This document shows positions 42,964-51,524 of a DNA stretch of 52,736 nucleotides, piece by piece. Each line of letters opens with the position of its first letter. Position 1 is the stretch's first letter. This DNA is from Psychrobacillus sp. BL-248-WT-3. Lineage in GTDB: Bacteria > Bacillota > Bacilli > Bacillales_A > Planococcaceae. Under the pieces are notes generated by a model that searched no databases, was not told the origin of the DNA, and was given only the letters and a program-made list of their open reading frames with translations. The translations under genes were made by a program, and so were the position numbers. The stretch spans positions 1-52,736 of the forward strand of contig NZ_JABAFC010000027.1 of NCBI RefSeq assembly GCF_012843435.1, read 5' to 3'.

Positions 42964-44393
42964 TGAATTTTGAAACGATTATTGGATTAGAGATTCATGT
43001 AGAGTTAAAAACAGACTCTAAAATGTTCTCACCAGCACCAGCTCACTTTGGAGCAGAACCAAATACAAATACACATGTAATTGACCTAGGTTACCCTGGA
43101 GTATTACCTGTTGTTAATAAAACAGCGATTGAGTGGGGCATGAGAGCCGCACTTGCACTTAATATGGACATAGCGCCTATTACTAAATTCGACCGTAAAA
43201 ATTACTTCTATCCGGATAATCCAAAGGCTTACCAAATCTCTCAATTTGACAAGCCAATCGGTGAAAATGGTTGGGTAGAAATTGAAGTGGGCGGAGAAAA
43301 GAAACGTATTGGTATTACTCGTCTTCACTTGGAAGAGGATGCAGGAAAGCTTACACATACAAGCAATGGATACTCTCTTGTTGACTTCAACCGTCAAGGT
43401 ACTCCTTTGATTGAAATCGTATCAGAGCCAGACATCCGCACTCCTGAGGAAGCGTATGCTTACCTAGAAAAGGTTAAATCAATTATCCAATACACAGGAG
43501 TTTCTGACTGTAAAATGGAGGAAGGTTCTCTTCGTTGTGATGCGAACATTTCCTTACGTCCATATGGTCAAGAAAAATTCGGGACGAAAACAGAGCTTAA
43601 AAACTTAAACTCCTTCAACTTTGTTCGTCGTGGTCTTGAGCATGAACAAATTCGTCAAGCAGAGGTTCTATTATCAGGTGGGGTAATTCCACAAGAAACT
43701 CGTCGCTATGATGAGTCAACTGGTAAAACACTTTTAATGCGTGTTAAAGAAGGAGCGGATGATTACCGTTACTTCCCAGAGCCAGACTTAGTGCAAATTG
43801 TCATTGATGATGCTTGGAGAGAACGAGTTCGCTCTGAAATTCCTGAGCTTCCAGATGCACGTAAAGTTCGTTATATCGAGGAGCTAGGCTTACCTGCATA
43901 TGATGCAATGGTACTTACCTTAACAAAAGAAATGTCTGATTTCTTCGAGGAAACGATCGCCCTTGGTGCAGATGCGAAGCTAGCATCTAACTGGTTAATG
44001 GGTGAGGTATCTGCTTATCTAAATGCAGATCAAAAAGAATTAAAGGATATCAAGCTTACTCCTTCTAATCTGGCTGGCATGATTAAGCTAATCTCAGATG
44101 GTACCATTTCTTCTAAAATCGCGAAGAAAGTATTTAAAGAGCTTGCGGATAACGGCGGAGATGCTGCTGAAGTAGTAAAAGCTAAAGGCTTAGTACAAAT
44201 TTCAGACGAAGGCGCTTTACGTGAAATCGTAACGGCTACTTTAGATGCTAACCCACAATCGATTGAAGACTTTAAAAATGGTAAAGATCGTGCCATCGGC
44301 TTCCTAGTAGGACAAATTATGAAAGCAACAAAAGGTCAAGCGAATCCACCTCTTGTTAACAAAATCCTAAACGAAGAAATCGTGAAACGATAA
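42963..44393 (+). CDS. gatB: Asp/Glu-tRNA amidotransferase subunit B
   Basis: A 476-residue kinase/tRNA-binding subunit that phosphorylates and amidates Glu- or Asp-tRNA. It has [17 protein letters not shown], the metal-binding [17 protein letters not shown] and a YqeY-like helical tail. The start at 42963 follows GGGAGGG; the GTG-type frame start at 42945 lies on that site. Confidence 0.97.
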   Translation: MNFETIIGLEIHVELKTDSKMFSPAPAHFGAEPNTNTHVIDLGYPGVLPVVNKTAIEWGMRAALALNMDIAPITKFDRKNYFYPDNPKAYQISQFDKPIGENGWVEIEVGGEKKRIGITRLHLEEDAGKLTHTSNGYSLVDFNRQGTPLIEIVSEPDIRTPEEAYAYLEKVKSIIQYTGVSDCKMEEGSLRCDANISLRPYGQEKFGTKTELKNLNSFNFVRRGLEHEQIRQAEVLLSGGVIPQETRRYDESTGKTLLMRVKEGADDYRYFPEPDLVQIVIDDAWRERVRSEIPELPDARKVRYIEELGLPAYDAMVLTLTKEMSDFFEETIALGADAKLASNWLMGEVSAYLNADQKELKDIKLTPSNLAGMIKLISDGTISSKIAKKVFKELADNGGDAAEVVKAKGLVQISDEGALREIVTATLDANPQSIEDFKNGKDRAIGFLVGQIMKATKGQANPPLVNKILNEEIVKR

Positions 44394-44412
44394 AATCCTA
44401 AAGATAATCATA

Positions 44413-44456
44413 GCGAGTAAGTGATCAGATTTCCTGACCACTTACTCGCTTTTTTG
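44413..44456 (+). terminator. terminator of gatCAB
   Basis: GCGAGTAAGTG (44413-44423) pairs with CACTTACTCGC, ending in six T; an inner TCAG/CTGA pair extends the stem. Confidence 0.92.
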
Positions 44457-44570
44457 ATGCATGTTAGCAAAAGCTTCTCCGCATTTAGCTACTTATCAAA
44501 GCTGTAAATATATTTAATTTTATAATTATAGATGCTATGATGAGATAATATTTGAGAAAGGGTGATGGGG

Positions 44571-45209
44571 ATGGAGCTATGTTTTATCGGCGGGGGACAT
44601 GTTTTAAAGGGTGAGCTTGATGACATTTTTGAAGAATTAGAGTGTAAAATTAGTCCGAATGCGAAAGTATTGGTCGTACCCTTTGCAACAGATGAATCTA
44701 GATACGAAAGTTGGATGGAAAGCCTGCAGCAGGCGTTTACACGCATTCCAAACGTGACGCTTGGTTTATTGCATGAAAAGCTACCAAAAGAAGACATGAT
44801 TAATATGATGGAAGAGTATGATGTTCTTTATATTATAGGAGGACAACCTGAGCGTTTACTTCAGGTTATTTTGGATAAAGAGCTGACTGCAGCAATTAGT
44901 AGTTTTCCAGGATTAATGATTGGCTATAGCGCAGGTGCATTAGCTTTTTGCACAGACTGCATATTAACAAAGGATGAAGACTACCCCGACACAATTATTT
45001 TGCAGGGATTAGAATTAGTCGATTTTAGTGTAGAGGTTCACTATCGCCCAGAATCAGATGATGAGCTGCTGACTCTTTCTAAGGATAGACCAATCTATGC
45101 TCTCCCAGATGGCAGTGCAATCTTCTATAAAAACGACACCATACATACGAGAATAAATGAAGTCATTACCTTTAAGGACGGGACTAAGAAAAACTGTCTC
45201 AGCCAGTGA
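44571..45209 (+). CDS. peptidase S51 / type 1 glutamine amidotransferase-like protein
   Basis: A 212-residue protein of the aspartyl dipeptidase (PepE) and cyanophycinase fold. It has an N-terminal LCFIGGGHVLKG, LYIIGGQPERLLQ and the nucleophile elbow GYSAGALAF (GxSAGA), with the serine expected to be catalytic. The ATG at 44571 is chosen because AAAGGGTG (44557-44564) is spaced for it. It is alone between the gat terminator and the repeat array. The substrate is not predictable. Confidence 0.85.
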   Translation: MELCFIGGGHVLKGELDDIFEELECKISPNAKVLVVPFATDESRYESWMESLQQAFTRIPNVTLGLLHEKLPKEDMINMMEEYDVLYIIGGQPERLLQVILDKELTAAISSFPGLMIGYSAGALAFCTDCILTKDEDYPDTIILQGLELVDFSVEVHYRPESDDELLTLSKDRPIYALPDGSAIFYKNDTIHTRINEVITFKDGTKKNCLSQ

Positions 45210-45226
45210 GGGCGTTATGGACTTGG

Positions 45227-45347
45227 ACCGACCGATTATGAGGAGAAACCGACCGATTATCGTGCAGGACCGACCGATTATAAGAGAAAACCGACCGATT
45301 TTTAGCCAGAACCGACCGATTATTGCATATAACCGTCCGATTATAAA
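45227..45347. repeat. tandem array B: six units of exactly 21 bp
   Basis: Units start at 45227, 45248, 45269, 45290, 45311 and 45332. The core is ACCGACCGATT, usually followed by AT (last unit ACCGTCCGATT), with about 8-10 variable bases between. It is the inverted counterpart of the array at 404-530, with the same number of units. It lies between convergent genes, directly before their shared terminator. Confidence 0.93.
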
Positions 45348-45386
45348 AAAACACCCCTGCAGACAGGCTAGTGCAGGGGTGTTTCT
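45344..45386. terminator. bidirectional terminator between convergent genes
   Basis: ACACCCCTGC (45351-45360) pairs with GCAGGGGTGT (45373-45382). Seven A upstream give a strong T run for minus-strand transcripts of the potassium transporter; TTTC gives a weaker one for the plus strand. Confidence 0.9.
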
Positions 45387-45390
45387 ATCC

Positions 45391-46707
45391 TTAACCGGTA
45401 AACACCTGATCATTTGGATATTTATATTTAACCTTTTTCGGTTTAGTTAAGATGAAAAATAACGTGAGTGGTCCAATTCTGCCTAAGAACATCAACACAC
45501 AAATGAATACCTTGCCTAACTCTGAAAGCTGAGAGGTAATGCCCATTGAGATACCAACAGTTCCGAATGCGGAAAACACTTCAAATAGCAAAGGGAGCAG
45601 AGGAAGCTGCTCTGTTATAGTTAAAGCAAAAGCAAATATAAAAACGGTTGCTAAGCTAACTGTGCTAATAACGAGAGACCTAATAATTATTTCTCGTGAG
45701 ATGGACCTTTTAAATAGCACTGGATCCTCCTGCTGACGGAAAAATGCAAACGTTGCTGCTATGATGACAATAAAGGTAGTAAGCTTTATGCCAGAAGCCG
45801 TAGAGGCACTACCTGCACCGATAAACATGAGAAGCATTGTGAATAATAGAGATGGGTCCTCCATTTGGCCATAATCGATCATATTAAAGCCTGCCGTTCT
45901 TGGAGTTACTGCATTAAAGTAGGAGGTCATTATCTTCTCGAAGATTCCCATTTTGCCAATTGTATCATTATTATTAAACTCTAAGATTAAAAGAATAAGT
46001 GTAGCTATTGTATTTATTATTAATGTGCCCACGATCATAAGCTTGGTATGTAGTGACCATGCACGAAATTTATTCTTGCGAGAGATATCTATTACTACGA
46101 CAAATCCAATTCCTCCAATGATTATTAGACTAGTAATAATCAATATAACTAGAGGATCACTAGTGAAGCCCATTAAATTGTCCGGAAACAAAGAGAAGCC
46201 TGCATTATTAAAAGCAGAAATTACGTGAAACAAACTATAATATAATGCATCTCCAAAGCCAAACCTTGGTATCCAGTGGAGTGTTAAGAAGACGATAGCA
46301 ATACTCTCTGTAAGAAGAACAAATAAGAGAATATGCTTAGCTAGTTTGACGATACCTCCAATAGAAGGCTGATTAAAAGATTCCTGCAAATAAATTCGGT
46401 GCTGCAAACCAATTTTTTTGCGAAGAAGAATAAGTATAGCGACTGCAAACGTCATTAACCCAATACCACCACATTGAATTAAGACTAGTAAAACAATTTC
46501 CCCAAACATGGTTAGAGTACTACCAGGATCAAAAACACTGAGACCTGTAACCGTGGTAGCTGATGTAACTAGAAAGAATGCATCTACCCAAGAAATCGGA
46601 GTTGTCGTAGCAAAAGGAAGCTTCATCAAAACTGTTCCTAGAAAAATTAAGGTGGCAAAGCTACTTGCAATCACAACAGGCGGTGAAAAAGAGAGCTTTT
46701 TCTCCAT
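45391..46707 (-). CDS. Ktr/Trk-type potassium transporter, membrane subunit
   Basis: A 438-residue ion-translocating subunit of the TrkH/KtrB superfamily. The four pore loops are visible: TSATTVTGLSVFD, ISAFNNAGFSLF, VTPRTAGFNMID and FSAFGTVGISMG. The length fits KtrB/KtrD of Bacillus. The start at 46707 follows AAGGAAG and lies downstream of a good promoter; the longer frame from 46776 begins upstream of it. No regulatory KtrA/KtrC gene is adjacent, so that subunit must be encoded elsewhere. Confidence 0.93.
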   Translation of the reverse strand: MEKKLSFSPPVVIASSFATLIFLGTVLMKLPFATTTPISWVDAFFLVTSATTVTGLSVFDPGSTLTMFGEIVLLVLIQCGGIGLMTFAVAILILLRKKIGLQHRIYLQESFNQPSIGGIVKLAKHILLFVLLTESIAIVFLTLHWIPRFGFGDALYYSLFHVISAFNNAGFSLFPDNLMGFTSDPLVILIITSLIIIGGIGFVVVIDISRKNKFRAWSLHTKLMIVGTLIINTIATLILLILEFNNNDTIGKMGIFEKIMTSYFNAVTPRTAGFNMIDYGQMEDPSLLFTMLLMFIGAGSASTASGIKLTTFIVIIAATFAFFRQQEDPVLFKRSISREIIIRSLVISTVSLATVFIFAFALTITEQLPLLPLLFEVFSAFGTVGISMGITSQLSELGKVFICVLMFLGRIGPLTLFFILTKPKKVKYKYPNDQVFTG

Positions 46708-46744
46708 TGGGACACTTCCTTTTATTGGATGTAAAATAATAACT

Positions 46745-46773
46745 ACTTTAATCCTGAACAGGTCGCCTGTCAA
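46745..46773 (-). promoter_or_regulatory. sigma-A promoter of the potassium transporter gene
   Basis: On the minus strand TTGACA (46773-46768) and TAAAGT (46750-46745) are spaced by 17 bases, about 40 bases before the start codon. Confidence 0.75.
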
Positions 46774-46775
46774 CA

Positions 46776-46792
46776 ACTTGTTTGAAACAAGT
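46776..46792. promoter_or_regulatory. 17-bp palindrome between divergent promoters
   Basis: ACTTGTTTGAAACAAGT is a perfect inverted repeat about a central G. It lies three bases upstream of the minus-strand -35 and overlaps the plus-strand -35 (TTGAAA, 46782-46787), so one regulator bound here could affect both genes. Confidence 0.6.
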
Positions 46793-46810
46793 GGCTAAAG
46801 AAAGTATACT
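46782..46810 (+). promoter_or_regulatory. sigma-A promoter of the thioredoxin-like gene
   Basis: TTGAAA (46782-46787) and TATACT (46805-46810) are separated by 17 bases and followed by a G-rich ribosome binding site before the TTG start at 46834. Confidence 0.72.
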
Positions 46811-46833
46811 TAAGGAAAAAGGGGGATTTTTCA

Positions 46834-47397
46834 TTGAAAACTGAACAACAATATTTTGAAGAAGCTAAAACCTTAGAGCAGTATATGAATGATATGACTA
46901 CCAAAAAAGAGGAATCCTTTCGTATATACGACCAATTTCAAGTTCCAGCGGATGATGAATTCATTGAGATATTAAAAACAGAAAAGCCGCATATATTAGT
47001 TATCACAGAAGACTGGTGCGGTGATGCCATGATGAATAATGCTATCGTACGAAAGATTGCAGAAGCTGGAAATTTGGACATTCGCACTGTCTACCGCGAT
47101 GAGAATCTAGAGCTGATGGACCAGTACTTAACAAATGGAGGGCGCTCCATTCCAGTTTATTTATTGTTAAGTCAGGACGGAGAAGTAATTTCTAAATGGG
47201 GTCCTCGTGCTGAGATGGTTCAAAAATTTGTGATGGAAGGAAGAGCCAAGTTTCCTGATAAGGAAGACCCGGCATTCGAAGATATCCAAAAGAAATTTTA
47301 TGAGCAAATGACACAGGAATTTATAGCAAACAAAGAGTTTCACTTGGCAGTTTACGAAGAAATTCGCAGTAGCTGGTTGCCTATTCTTCAAAAATAA
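46834..47397 (+). CDS. thioredoxin family protein (Thioredoxin_9)
   Basis: A 187-residue cytosolic protein with a thioredoxin-like fold. The active-site position reads EDWCGDA, with one cysteine rather than CxxC, as is common in this family, and the cis-proline segment is GGRSIPVYLLLS. It starts with TTG at 46834. It is divergent from the potassium transporter, sharing the palindromic promoter region. A disulfide reductase role is therefore uncertain. Confidence 0.85.
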   Translation: MKTEQQYFEEAKTLEQYMNDMTTKKEESFRIYDQFQVPADDEFIEILKTEKPHILVITEDWCGDAMMNNAIVRKIAEAGNLDIRTVYRDENLELMDQYLTNGGRSIPVYLLLSQDGEVISKWGPRAEMVQKFVMEGRAKFPDKEDPAFEDIQKKFYEQMTQEFIANKEFHLAVYEEIRSSWLPILQK

Positions 47398-47416
47398 GCG
47401 AATCGCATATTTAAGG

Positions 47417-47440
47417 GAGTCGGCTTTAGTCGGCTCTTTC
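47417..47440 (+). terminator. weak terminator after the thioredoxin-like gene
   Basis: GAGTCGGC (47417-47424) pairs with GTCGGCTC (47429-47436) using two G-U pairs and a TTTA loop; the T run is short (TTTC). Confidence 0.55.
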
Positions 47441-47476
47441 ATATGTTAGGAACTTTTTGTGAGGAAATAGAGTCTT

Positions 47477-47482
47477 TATAAT
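47477..47482 (+). promoter_or_regulatory. -10 element of dgkB
   Basis: A perfect TATAAT 31 bases before the start codon; the -35 (TTTTTG at 47454-47459, 17-base spacer) is poor. Confidence 0.45.
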
Positions 47483-47513
47483 GAAGAAATTGTAAAGTAG
47501 AAAGGAAATCCGT

Positions 47514-48425
47514 ATGAAGCGTGCAAGAATTATCTACAATCCTACCTCAGGGAGAGAATTATTTAAGAAACATCTTCCAGAAGTTTTGGAGGCTTTAGAA
47601 ATAGCTGGATATGAGACGTCCTGCCATGCAACGACTGGTGAAGGAGATGCAATTAGTGCAGCAAAAAAAGCGGTAGAAAATAATTTTGATATAATTATTG
47701 CCGCTGGGGGAGACGGAACACTGAACGAGGTTGTTGCTGGTGTAAGTGAATTTGAAAATCGCCCGAAGATTGGTCTCATTCCAATGGGAACGACAAATGA
47801 TTTTGCTCGAGCAGTTCATATTCCTCGGGATATTAAACGCGCAGTAGATATTATCGTACAGGGTGATACTATTCCAGTGGACGTTGGTCAAGTAAACGAC
47901 CGTTATTTTATTAACATTGCTGGCGGAGGAAGAATTACAGAGCTTACTTATGAAGTTCCTAGTAAATTAAAAACAATGCTTGGACAACTAGCCTATTACT
48001 TAAAAGGAATTGAAATGCTTCCATCGATTAATGCCACGAAGGTTCGAATTGAATATGATGGGGAAGTATTCGAAGATGAAGCGATGATGTTCCTTGTGGG
48101 TCTAACCAACTCTGTAGGGGGCTTCGAGAAGCTTGCTCCAAATTCAAGTATTAATGATGGGAACTTCTCGTTGCTTATCTTAAAGAAAGTAAATATTGCA
48201 GAGTTTATAAGACTTGCCACTTTAGCTATTCGTGGAGAACATTTAGAAGATCCTCATGTCATTTATAAAAAAGCCCAGCACATTAAAGTGACCTCCGAAG
48301 ATAAGGTTCTCTTAAATCTGGATGGAGAGTATGGGGGAACTATTCCTGCCACATTCCAAAACCTATATAGACATATAGATGTCTTTGTTCCAATCGATGA
48401 GATTCGTGAGCAAGATAGACCATAA
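47514..48425 (+). CDS. dgkB: diacylglycerol kinase (YerQ/DgkB)
   Basis: A 303-residue soluble lipid kinase that recycles diacylglycerol from lipoteichoic acid synthesis to phosphatidic acid. The catalytic-domain signature AAGGDGTLNEVVAGV and the following GLIPMGTTNDFARAV are clear. AGAAAGGAAA precedes the ATG. In Bacillus it also follows gatCAB; here a potassium transporter and a repeat array intervene. Confidence 0.94.
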   Translation: MKRARIIYNPTSGRELFKKHLPEVLEALEIAGYETSCHATTGEGDAISAAKKAVENNFDIIIAAGGDGTLNEVVAGVSEFENRPKIGLIPMGTTNDFARAVHIPRDIKRAVDIIVQGDTIPVDVGQVNDRYFINIAGGGRITELTYEVPSKLKTMLGQLAYYLKGIEMLPSINATKVRIEYDGEVFEDEAMMFLVGLTNSVGGFEKLAPNSSINDGNFSLLILKKVNIAEFIRLATLAIRGEHLEDPHVIYKKAQHIKVTSEDKVLLNLDGEYGGTIPATFQNLYRHIDVFVPIDEIREQDRP

Positions 48426-48462
48426 AATGAAGCGGTTTTGACAAAACTCTCCTCAACATAAT

Positions 48463-48510
48463 AAGGCCTCGAAAATTTTACGATTTAGTAAAGTTTTTGG
48501 GGCTTTTATT
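48463..48510 (+). terminator. terminator after dgkB
   Basis: A 19-bp stem (48463-48481 with 48488-48506, several G-U pairs) around a GATTTA loop, ending in TTTTATT. Confidence 0.85.
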
Positions 48511-48657
48511 CTAATTATCTGTAGTGTTCTTCGTAACTGCGTACGCTTTTTCAGGAGCACTTCTCCATACAACTTATTCGAAAAAAGGTAATCATCCTTG
48601 AATGTTAGACTAAATAGAACAAATAGAATTTGAACGCTAAAACTGATACGATCAGAT
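48511..48657. other. gap between two terminators, no gene seen
   Basis: No open frame with a ribosome binding site is present. Two strong terminators bracket it, which may mark the site of a lost gene. Confidence 0.4.
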
Positions 48658-48690
48658 GCTTTACTTCAAAAAGGAGTAAAGCCTTTTTTT
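48658..48690 (+). terminator. second terminator before the cyd operon
   Basis: GCTTTACT (48658-48665) pairs with AGTAAAGC (48675-48682), followed by CTTTTTTT. Confidence 0.88.
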
Positions 48691-48732
48691 ATTGAACAAA
48701 CGTAAGCATACTAATGGATTCAAAAAGGGGGA

Positions 48733-48783
48733 GATGCATTGCATCCAGTTTATTTTTGACTTTCCTCTCTAAAAGGTTATGAA
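48733..48783 (+). promoter_or_regulatory. candidate cyd promoter with upstream palindrome
   Basis: GATGCATTGCATC (48733-48745) is a palindrome upstream of TTGACT (48756-48761) and TATGAA (48778-48783), spaced by 16 bases. A regulator site is plausible; it does not match a Rex box. Confidence 0.45.
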
Positions 48784-48843
48784 TCCAATAATATTGGGAA
48801 TAATTTAATAATATATCTGAGCAACATAAAGGAGGAATGGTTA

Positions 48844-48939
48844 GTGTATAAGAGACAAGAGAGATACTTAATGTGGCTCGCCTTTGTAGTGGCAGGTATT
48901 ATGATACTATCTATTGCTGGAAGAATTTTTGGAGGGTGA
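48844..48939 (+). CDS. 31-residue single-span membrane peptide upstream of cydA
   Basis: A GTG start eight bases after a very strong AAAGGAGG (48828-48835) opens a 31-codon frame. It encodes a basic N terminus (MYKRQERYL) and one hydrophobic span (LAFVVAGIMILSIAGRIF). It ends 12 bases before cydA, whose ribosome binding site overlaps its stop. It could be a small accessory subunit of the oxidase or a coupling leader. I do not recognise the family. Confidence 0.65.
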   Translation: MYKRQERYLMWLAFVVAGIMILSIAGRIFGG

Positions 48940-48951
48940 GGAGAGTCAAGT

Positions 48952-50298
48952 ATGGGAAATGCTGATTCAGTTTTCTATAGTCGTGTCTTAACGGAGTTAA
49001 CCTTATCTTTTCATATTATTTATGCGACAATCGGTGTTGGAGTTCCACTAATGATTATGATTGCTCAGTGGGTTGGTATAAAAAAGAATGATGAACATTA
49101 CATATTACTAGCAAGGCGCTGGGCAAGGGGATTTGTTATTACGGTTGCCGTCGGTGTAGTAACTGGAACAGCAATTGGAATGCAGCTTTCCTTATTATGG
49201 CCGAATTTTATGGAGTTAGCCGGCAATGTGATTGCCCTACCCTTGTTTATGGAGACCTTTGCTTTCTTCTTTGAGGCTATTTTTCTTGGAATTTATCTTT
49301 ACACTTGGGATCGTTTTGAAAATCAGAAGAAGCATTTATTATTGCTTATACCAGTTGCAGTAGGGGCTTCCTTTTCCGCAGTGTTTATCACGATCGTAAA
49401 TTCTTTTATGAATTCACCGCAAGGATTTGACATGGTAAATGGGCAAATGGTGAACATTAATCCAATCCTAGCAATGTTTAACCCTGCGATGCCTACGAAG
49501 GTAGCCCATGTAGTGGTAACCGCATATATGACATCTGCTTTTGTACTGGCTTCCATTGCAGCCTTCCGTTTGTTAAAGGGTTCTAATCATGTTTATCATA
49601 AAAAAGCTTTGTATTTAACTGTAAAATTAGGATTAATCTTTTCAATTGCAACTGCTATTATAGGCGACTTTTCCGGAAAATATTTAGCGGAGTATCAGCC
49701 GGAAAAACTAGCAGCTGCCGAATGGCATTTTGAGACACAGGAAAATGCTGAACTTGTTTTGTTTGGAATATTAGATGATGGGGAAGTGAAATATGCTATT
49801 AAGGTACCTTATGCCTTGAGTATATTAGCTTACTCTAACCCAACTGCAGAGGTTATTGGATTGGATCAGTTCCCAGTGGATGAAAGACCTCCACTTTATA
49901 TCCATTATCTTTTTAATATTATGGTAGTAATTGGGATGGGTCTGGCAGCTCTCTCCGCATTTTATTGGTTAGGTAAACGTTTAAAGTGGTCCTTTGTAGA
50001 TTCTAGGTTGTTTCGATGGCTTCTCGTCTTAGGAGGACCTGCTGCTATTATTGCAATTGAGGCAGGTTGGTGGCTAGCGGAGGTAGGAAGGCAGCCTTGG
50101 ATATTAAGAGGAATCATGAGGGTGGAGGATGCAGCAACAACAAGTGGGCAGGTAGATTTTATGTTAGTTCTGTTTGCTGGCCTTTACTTAGTTCTTGGAG
50201 TTGGAAGTGTTGTAGTACTTACTCGGATGTTCCGTAGAAATCCTGTTGAACAGGAGATAGAGGATAGAAAATCAGATAAAGGCGGTGATATTACATGA
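48952..50298 (+). CDS. cydA: cytochrome bd-type quinol oxidase subunit I
   Basis: A 448-residue membrane subunit that oxidises quinol and reduces oxygen to water. The early histidine in TLSFHIIYATIGVGVPL (His21) is a heme b595 ligand position, and EVGRQPWILRG is the GRQPW signature. The region between the middle membrane spans is short, as in the Gram-positive (short Q-loop) YthA type. It overlaps cydB by four bases. Confidence 0.96.
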   Translation: MGNADSVFYSRVLTELTLSFHIIYATIGVGVPLMIMIAQWVGIKKNDEHYILLARRWARGFVITVAVGVVTGTAIGMQLSLLWPNFMELAGNVIALPLFMETFAFFFEAIFLGIYLYTWDRFENQKKHLLLLIPVAVGASFSAVFITIVNSFMNSPQGFDMVNGQMVNINPILAMFNPAMPTKVAHVVVTAYMTSAFVLASIAAFRLLKGSNHVYHKKALYLTVKLGLIFSIATAIIGDFSGKYLAEYQPEKLAAAEWHFETQENAELVLFGILDDGEVKYAIKVPYALSILAYSNPTAEVIGLDQFPVDERPPLYIHYLFNIMVVIGMGLAALSAFYWLGKRLKWSFVDSRLFRWLLVLGGPAAIIAIEAGWWLAEVGRQPWILRGIMRVEDAATTSGQVDFMLVLFAGLYLVLGVGSVVVLTRMFRRNPVEQEIEDRKSDKGGDIT

Positions 50299-51320
50299 GT
50301 TTAGAGATTATTGGTCTCACCGTTCTATGGGCTTTTCTATTTGGTTATGTAATAGTAGGCTCCATTGATTTTGGTGCCGGCTTCTTTAATGCATATAGCT
50401 TAATAACTGGTAAACAACATATACTGAGCAATATTATTCAACGATACTTATCCCCAGTATGGGAGGTAACAAATGTATTTCTCGTATTTTTCTTCGTTGG
50501 TATTATTGGTTTCTTTCCTAAGACTGCCTACTATTATGGAACTACTCTTCTCGTACCTGTGGGCATAGCATTAATATTGCTTGGCATCAGAGGGTCCTAC
50601 TATGCCTTTGAAACGTATGGATCCAGAGGACACAAAGGGTATTCTTTTATGTATGGTTTATCTGGATTGTTACTACCGGCTTCATTATCTATCGTACTAA
50701 CTATTTCAGAGGGTGGTTTCGTTGATATGATCAACGGATCACCAAGTTTAAATTATGATGCCTTGTTCACTAGTCCGTTAACTTGGTCTATTGTCGCCTT
50801 AAGCTTGACCTCTGTTTTGTATATTTCCGCAGTTTTTTTAACTTGGTATGCCAATAAGGCAGGGGACCCAAAAGCAACTCAACTGATGAGAAAGTACGCA
50901 TTGATTTGGTCTTTTCCAACGATTATAACTGCAGGCGGAATAATGGTAGAATTACGCTCACACAATGTGGAGCATTATAATAATATGCTTGATATTTCGT
51001 GGACGTTTGGTTTGTCCTTCCTCCTGTTCTTAGGTACCGTTTGGTTACTGTGGAAAAAGAAAAAATATGGTCTAGCATTTGGACTTCTAGCAGGACAATT
51101 TTTAATCGCTTTTTTTGCTTATGGGTATTCTCATTTACCGTATTTACTTTATCCATACTTATCTATACACGATAGCTTTACAAATGAGGCCATGGCAATT
51201 TCATTAATCATTGCATTTGTTCTAGGGCTAGCCTTATTAATCCCCTCCTTATATTTGTTACTAAAGTTATTTCTATTCAACAAAGATTATGTTAAAGGGA
51301 AAAAGAAAAATCACGCTTAG
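50295..51320 (+). CDS. cydB: cytochrome bd-type quinol oxidase subunit II
   Basis: A 341-residue integral membrane partner of CydA with about eight to nine spans. The start LEIIGLTVLWAFLFGYVIVG is followed by SIDFGAGFFNAY, the family's early conserved segment. Translationally coupled to cydA by an ATGA overlap and followed by the small cydS-like gene. Confidence 0.95.
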   Translation: MSLEIIGLTVLWAFLFGYVIVGSIDFGAGFFNAYSLITGKQHILSNIIQRYLSPVWEVTNVFLVFFFVGIIGFFPKTAYYYGTTLLVPVGIALILLGIRGSYYAFETYGSRGHKGYSFMYGLSGLLLPASLSIVLTISEGGFVDMINGSPSLNYDALFTSPLTWSIVALSLTSVLYISAVFLTWYANKAGDPKATQLMRKYALIWSFPTIITAGGIMVELRSHNVEHYNNMLDISWTFGLSFLLFLGTVWLLWKKKKYGLAFGLLAGQFLIAFFAYGYSHLPYLLYPYLSIHDSFTNEAMAISLIIAFVLGLALLIPSLYLLLKLFLFNKDYVKGKKKNHA

Positions 51321-51334
51321 GAGGAATGAACGTT

Positions 51335-51439
51335 ATGATGGAATTCCTAATATTTTATGCTCCCTTCATCGTACTGATTGGCTCCATTATTATAGCCTTC
51401 TGGGTATCTACCATGGATGGACCAGTAAGAGATGAATAA
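51335..51439 (+). CDS. cydS: CydS-like small subunit of cytochrome bd oxidase (34 residues)
   Basis: A 34-codon frame behind AGGAGG (51319-51324) encodes one membrane span, FLIFYAPFIVLIGSIIIAFW, with a short charged tail. The F-L-I-x-Y-A-P start and AFWV ending resemble the third subunit CydS seen in the Geobacillus bd oxidase structure. Position directly after cydB, 14 bases away, supports this. Confidence 0.82.
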   Translation: MMEFLIFYAPFIVLIGSIIIAFWVSTMDGPVRDE

Positions 51440-51447
51440 TTGTCCAG

Positions 51448-51471
51448 GACCTCAGGTTGGGGTCTTTTTTT
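51448..51471 (+). terminator. terminator of the cyd operon
   Basis: GACCTCA (51448-51454) pairs with TGGGGTC (51458-51464) and is followed by seven T. Confidence 0.88.
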
Positions 51472-51524
51472 CTGCTCATTTCCTTCCCAGGTGTTAAAAT
51501 AAGCTTAGAGAGGTGGAGAAATAA

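Noticed and set aside
45157-45450. A coding gene for a heptapeptide (NRPII) repeat protein
   Set aside because: The frame starts inside the S51-like gene without a ribosome binding site and exists only because 21 is divisible by three; the opposite strand is open as well.
46708-46776. A 23-residue N-terminal extension of the potassium transporter
   Set aside because: The promoter at 46745-46773 overlaps this stretch, and AAGGAAG is placed for 46707.
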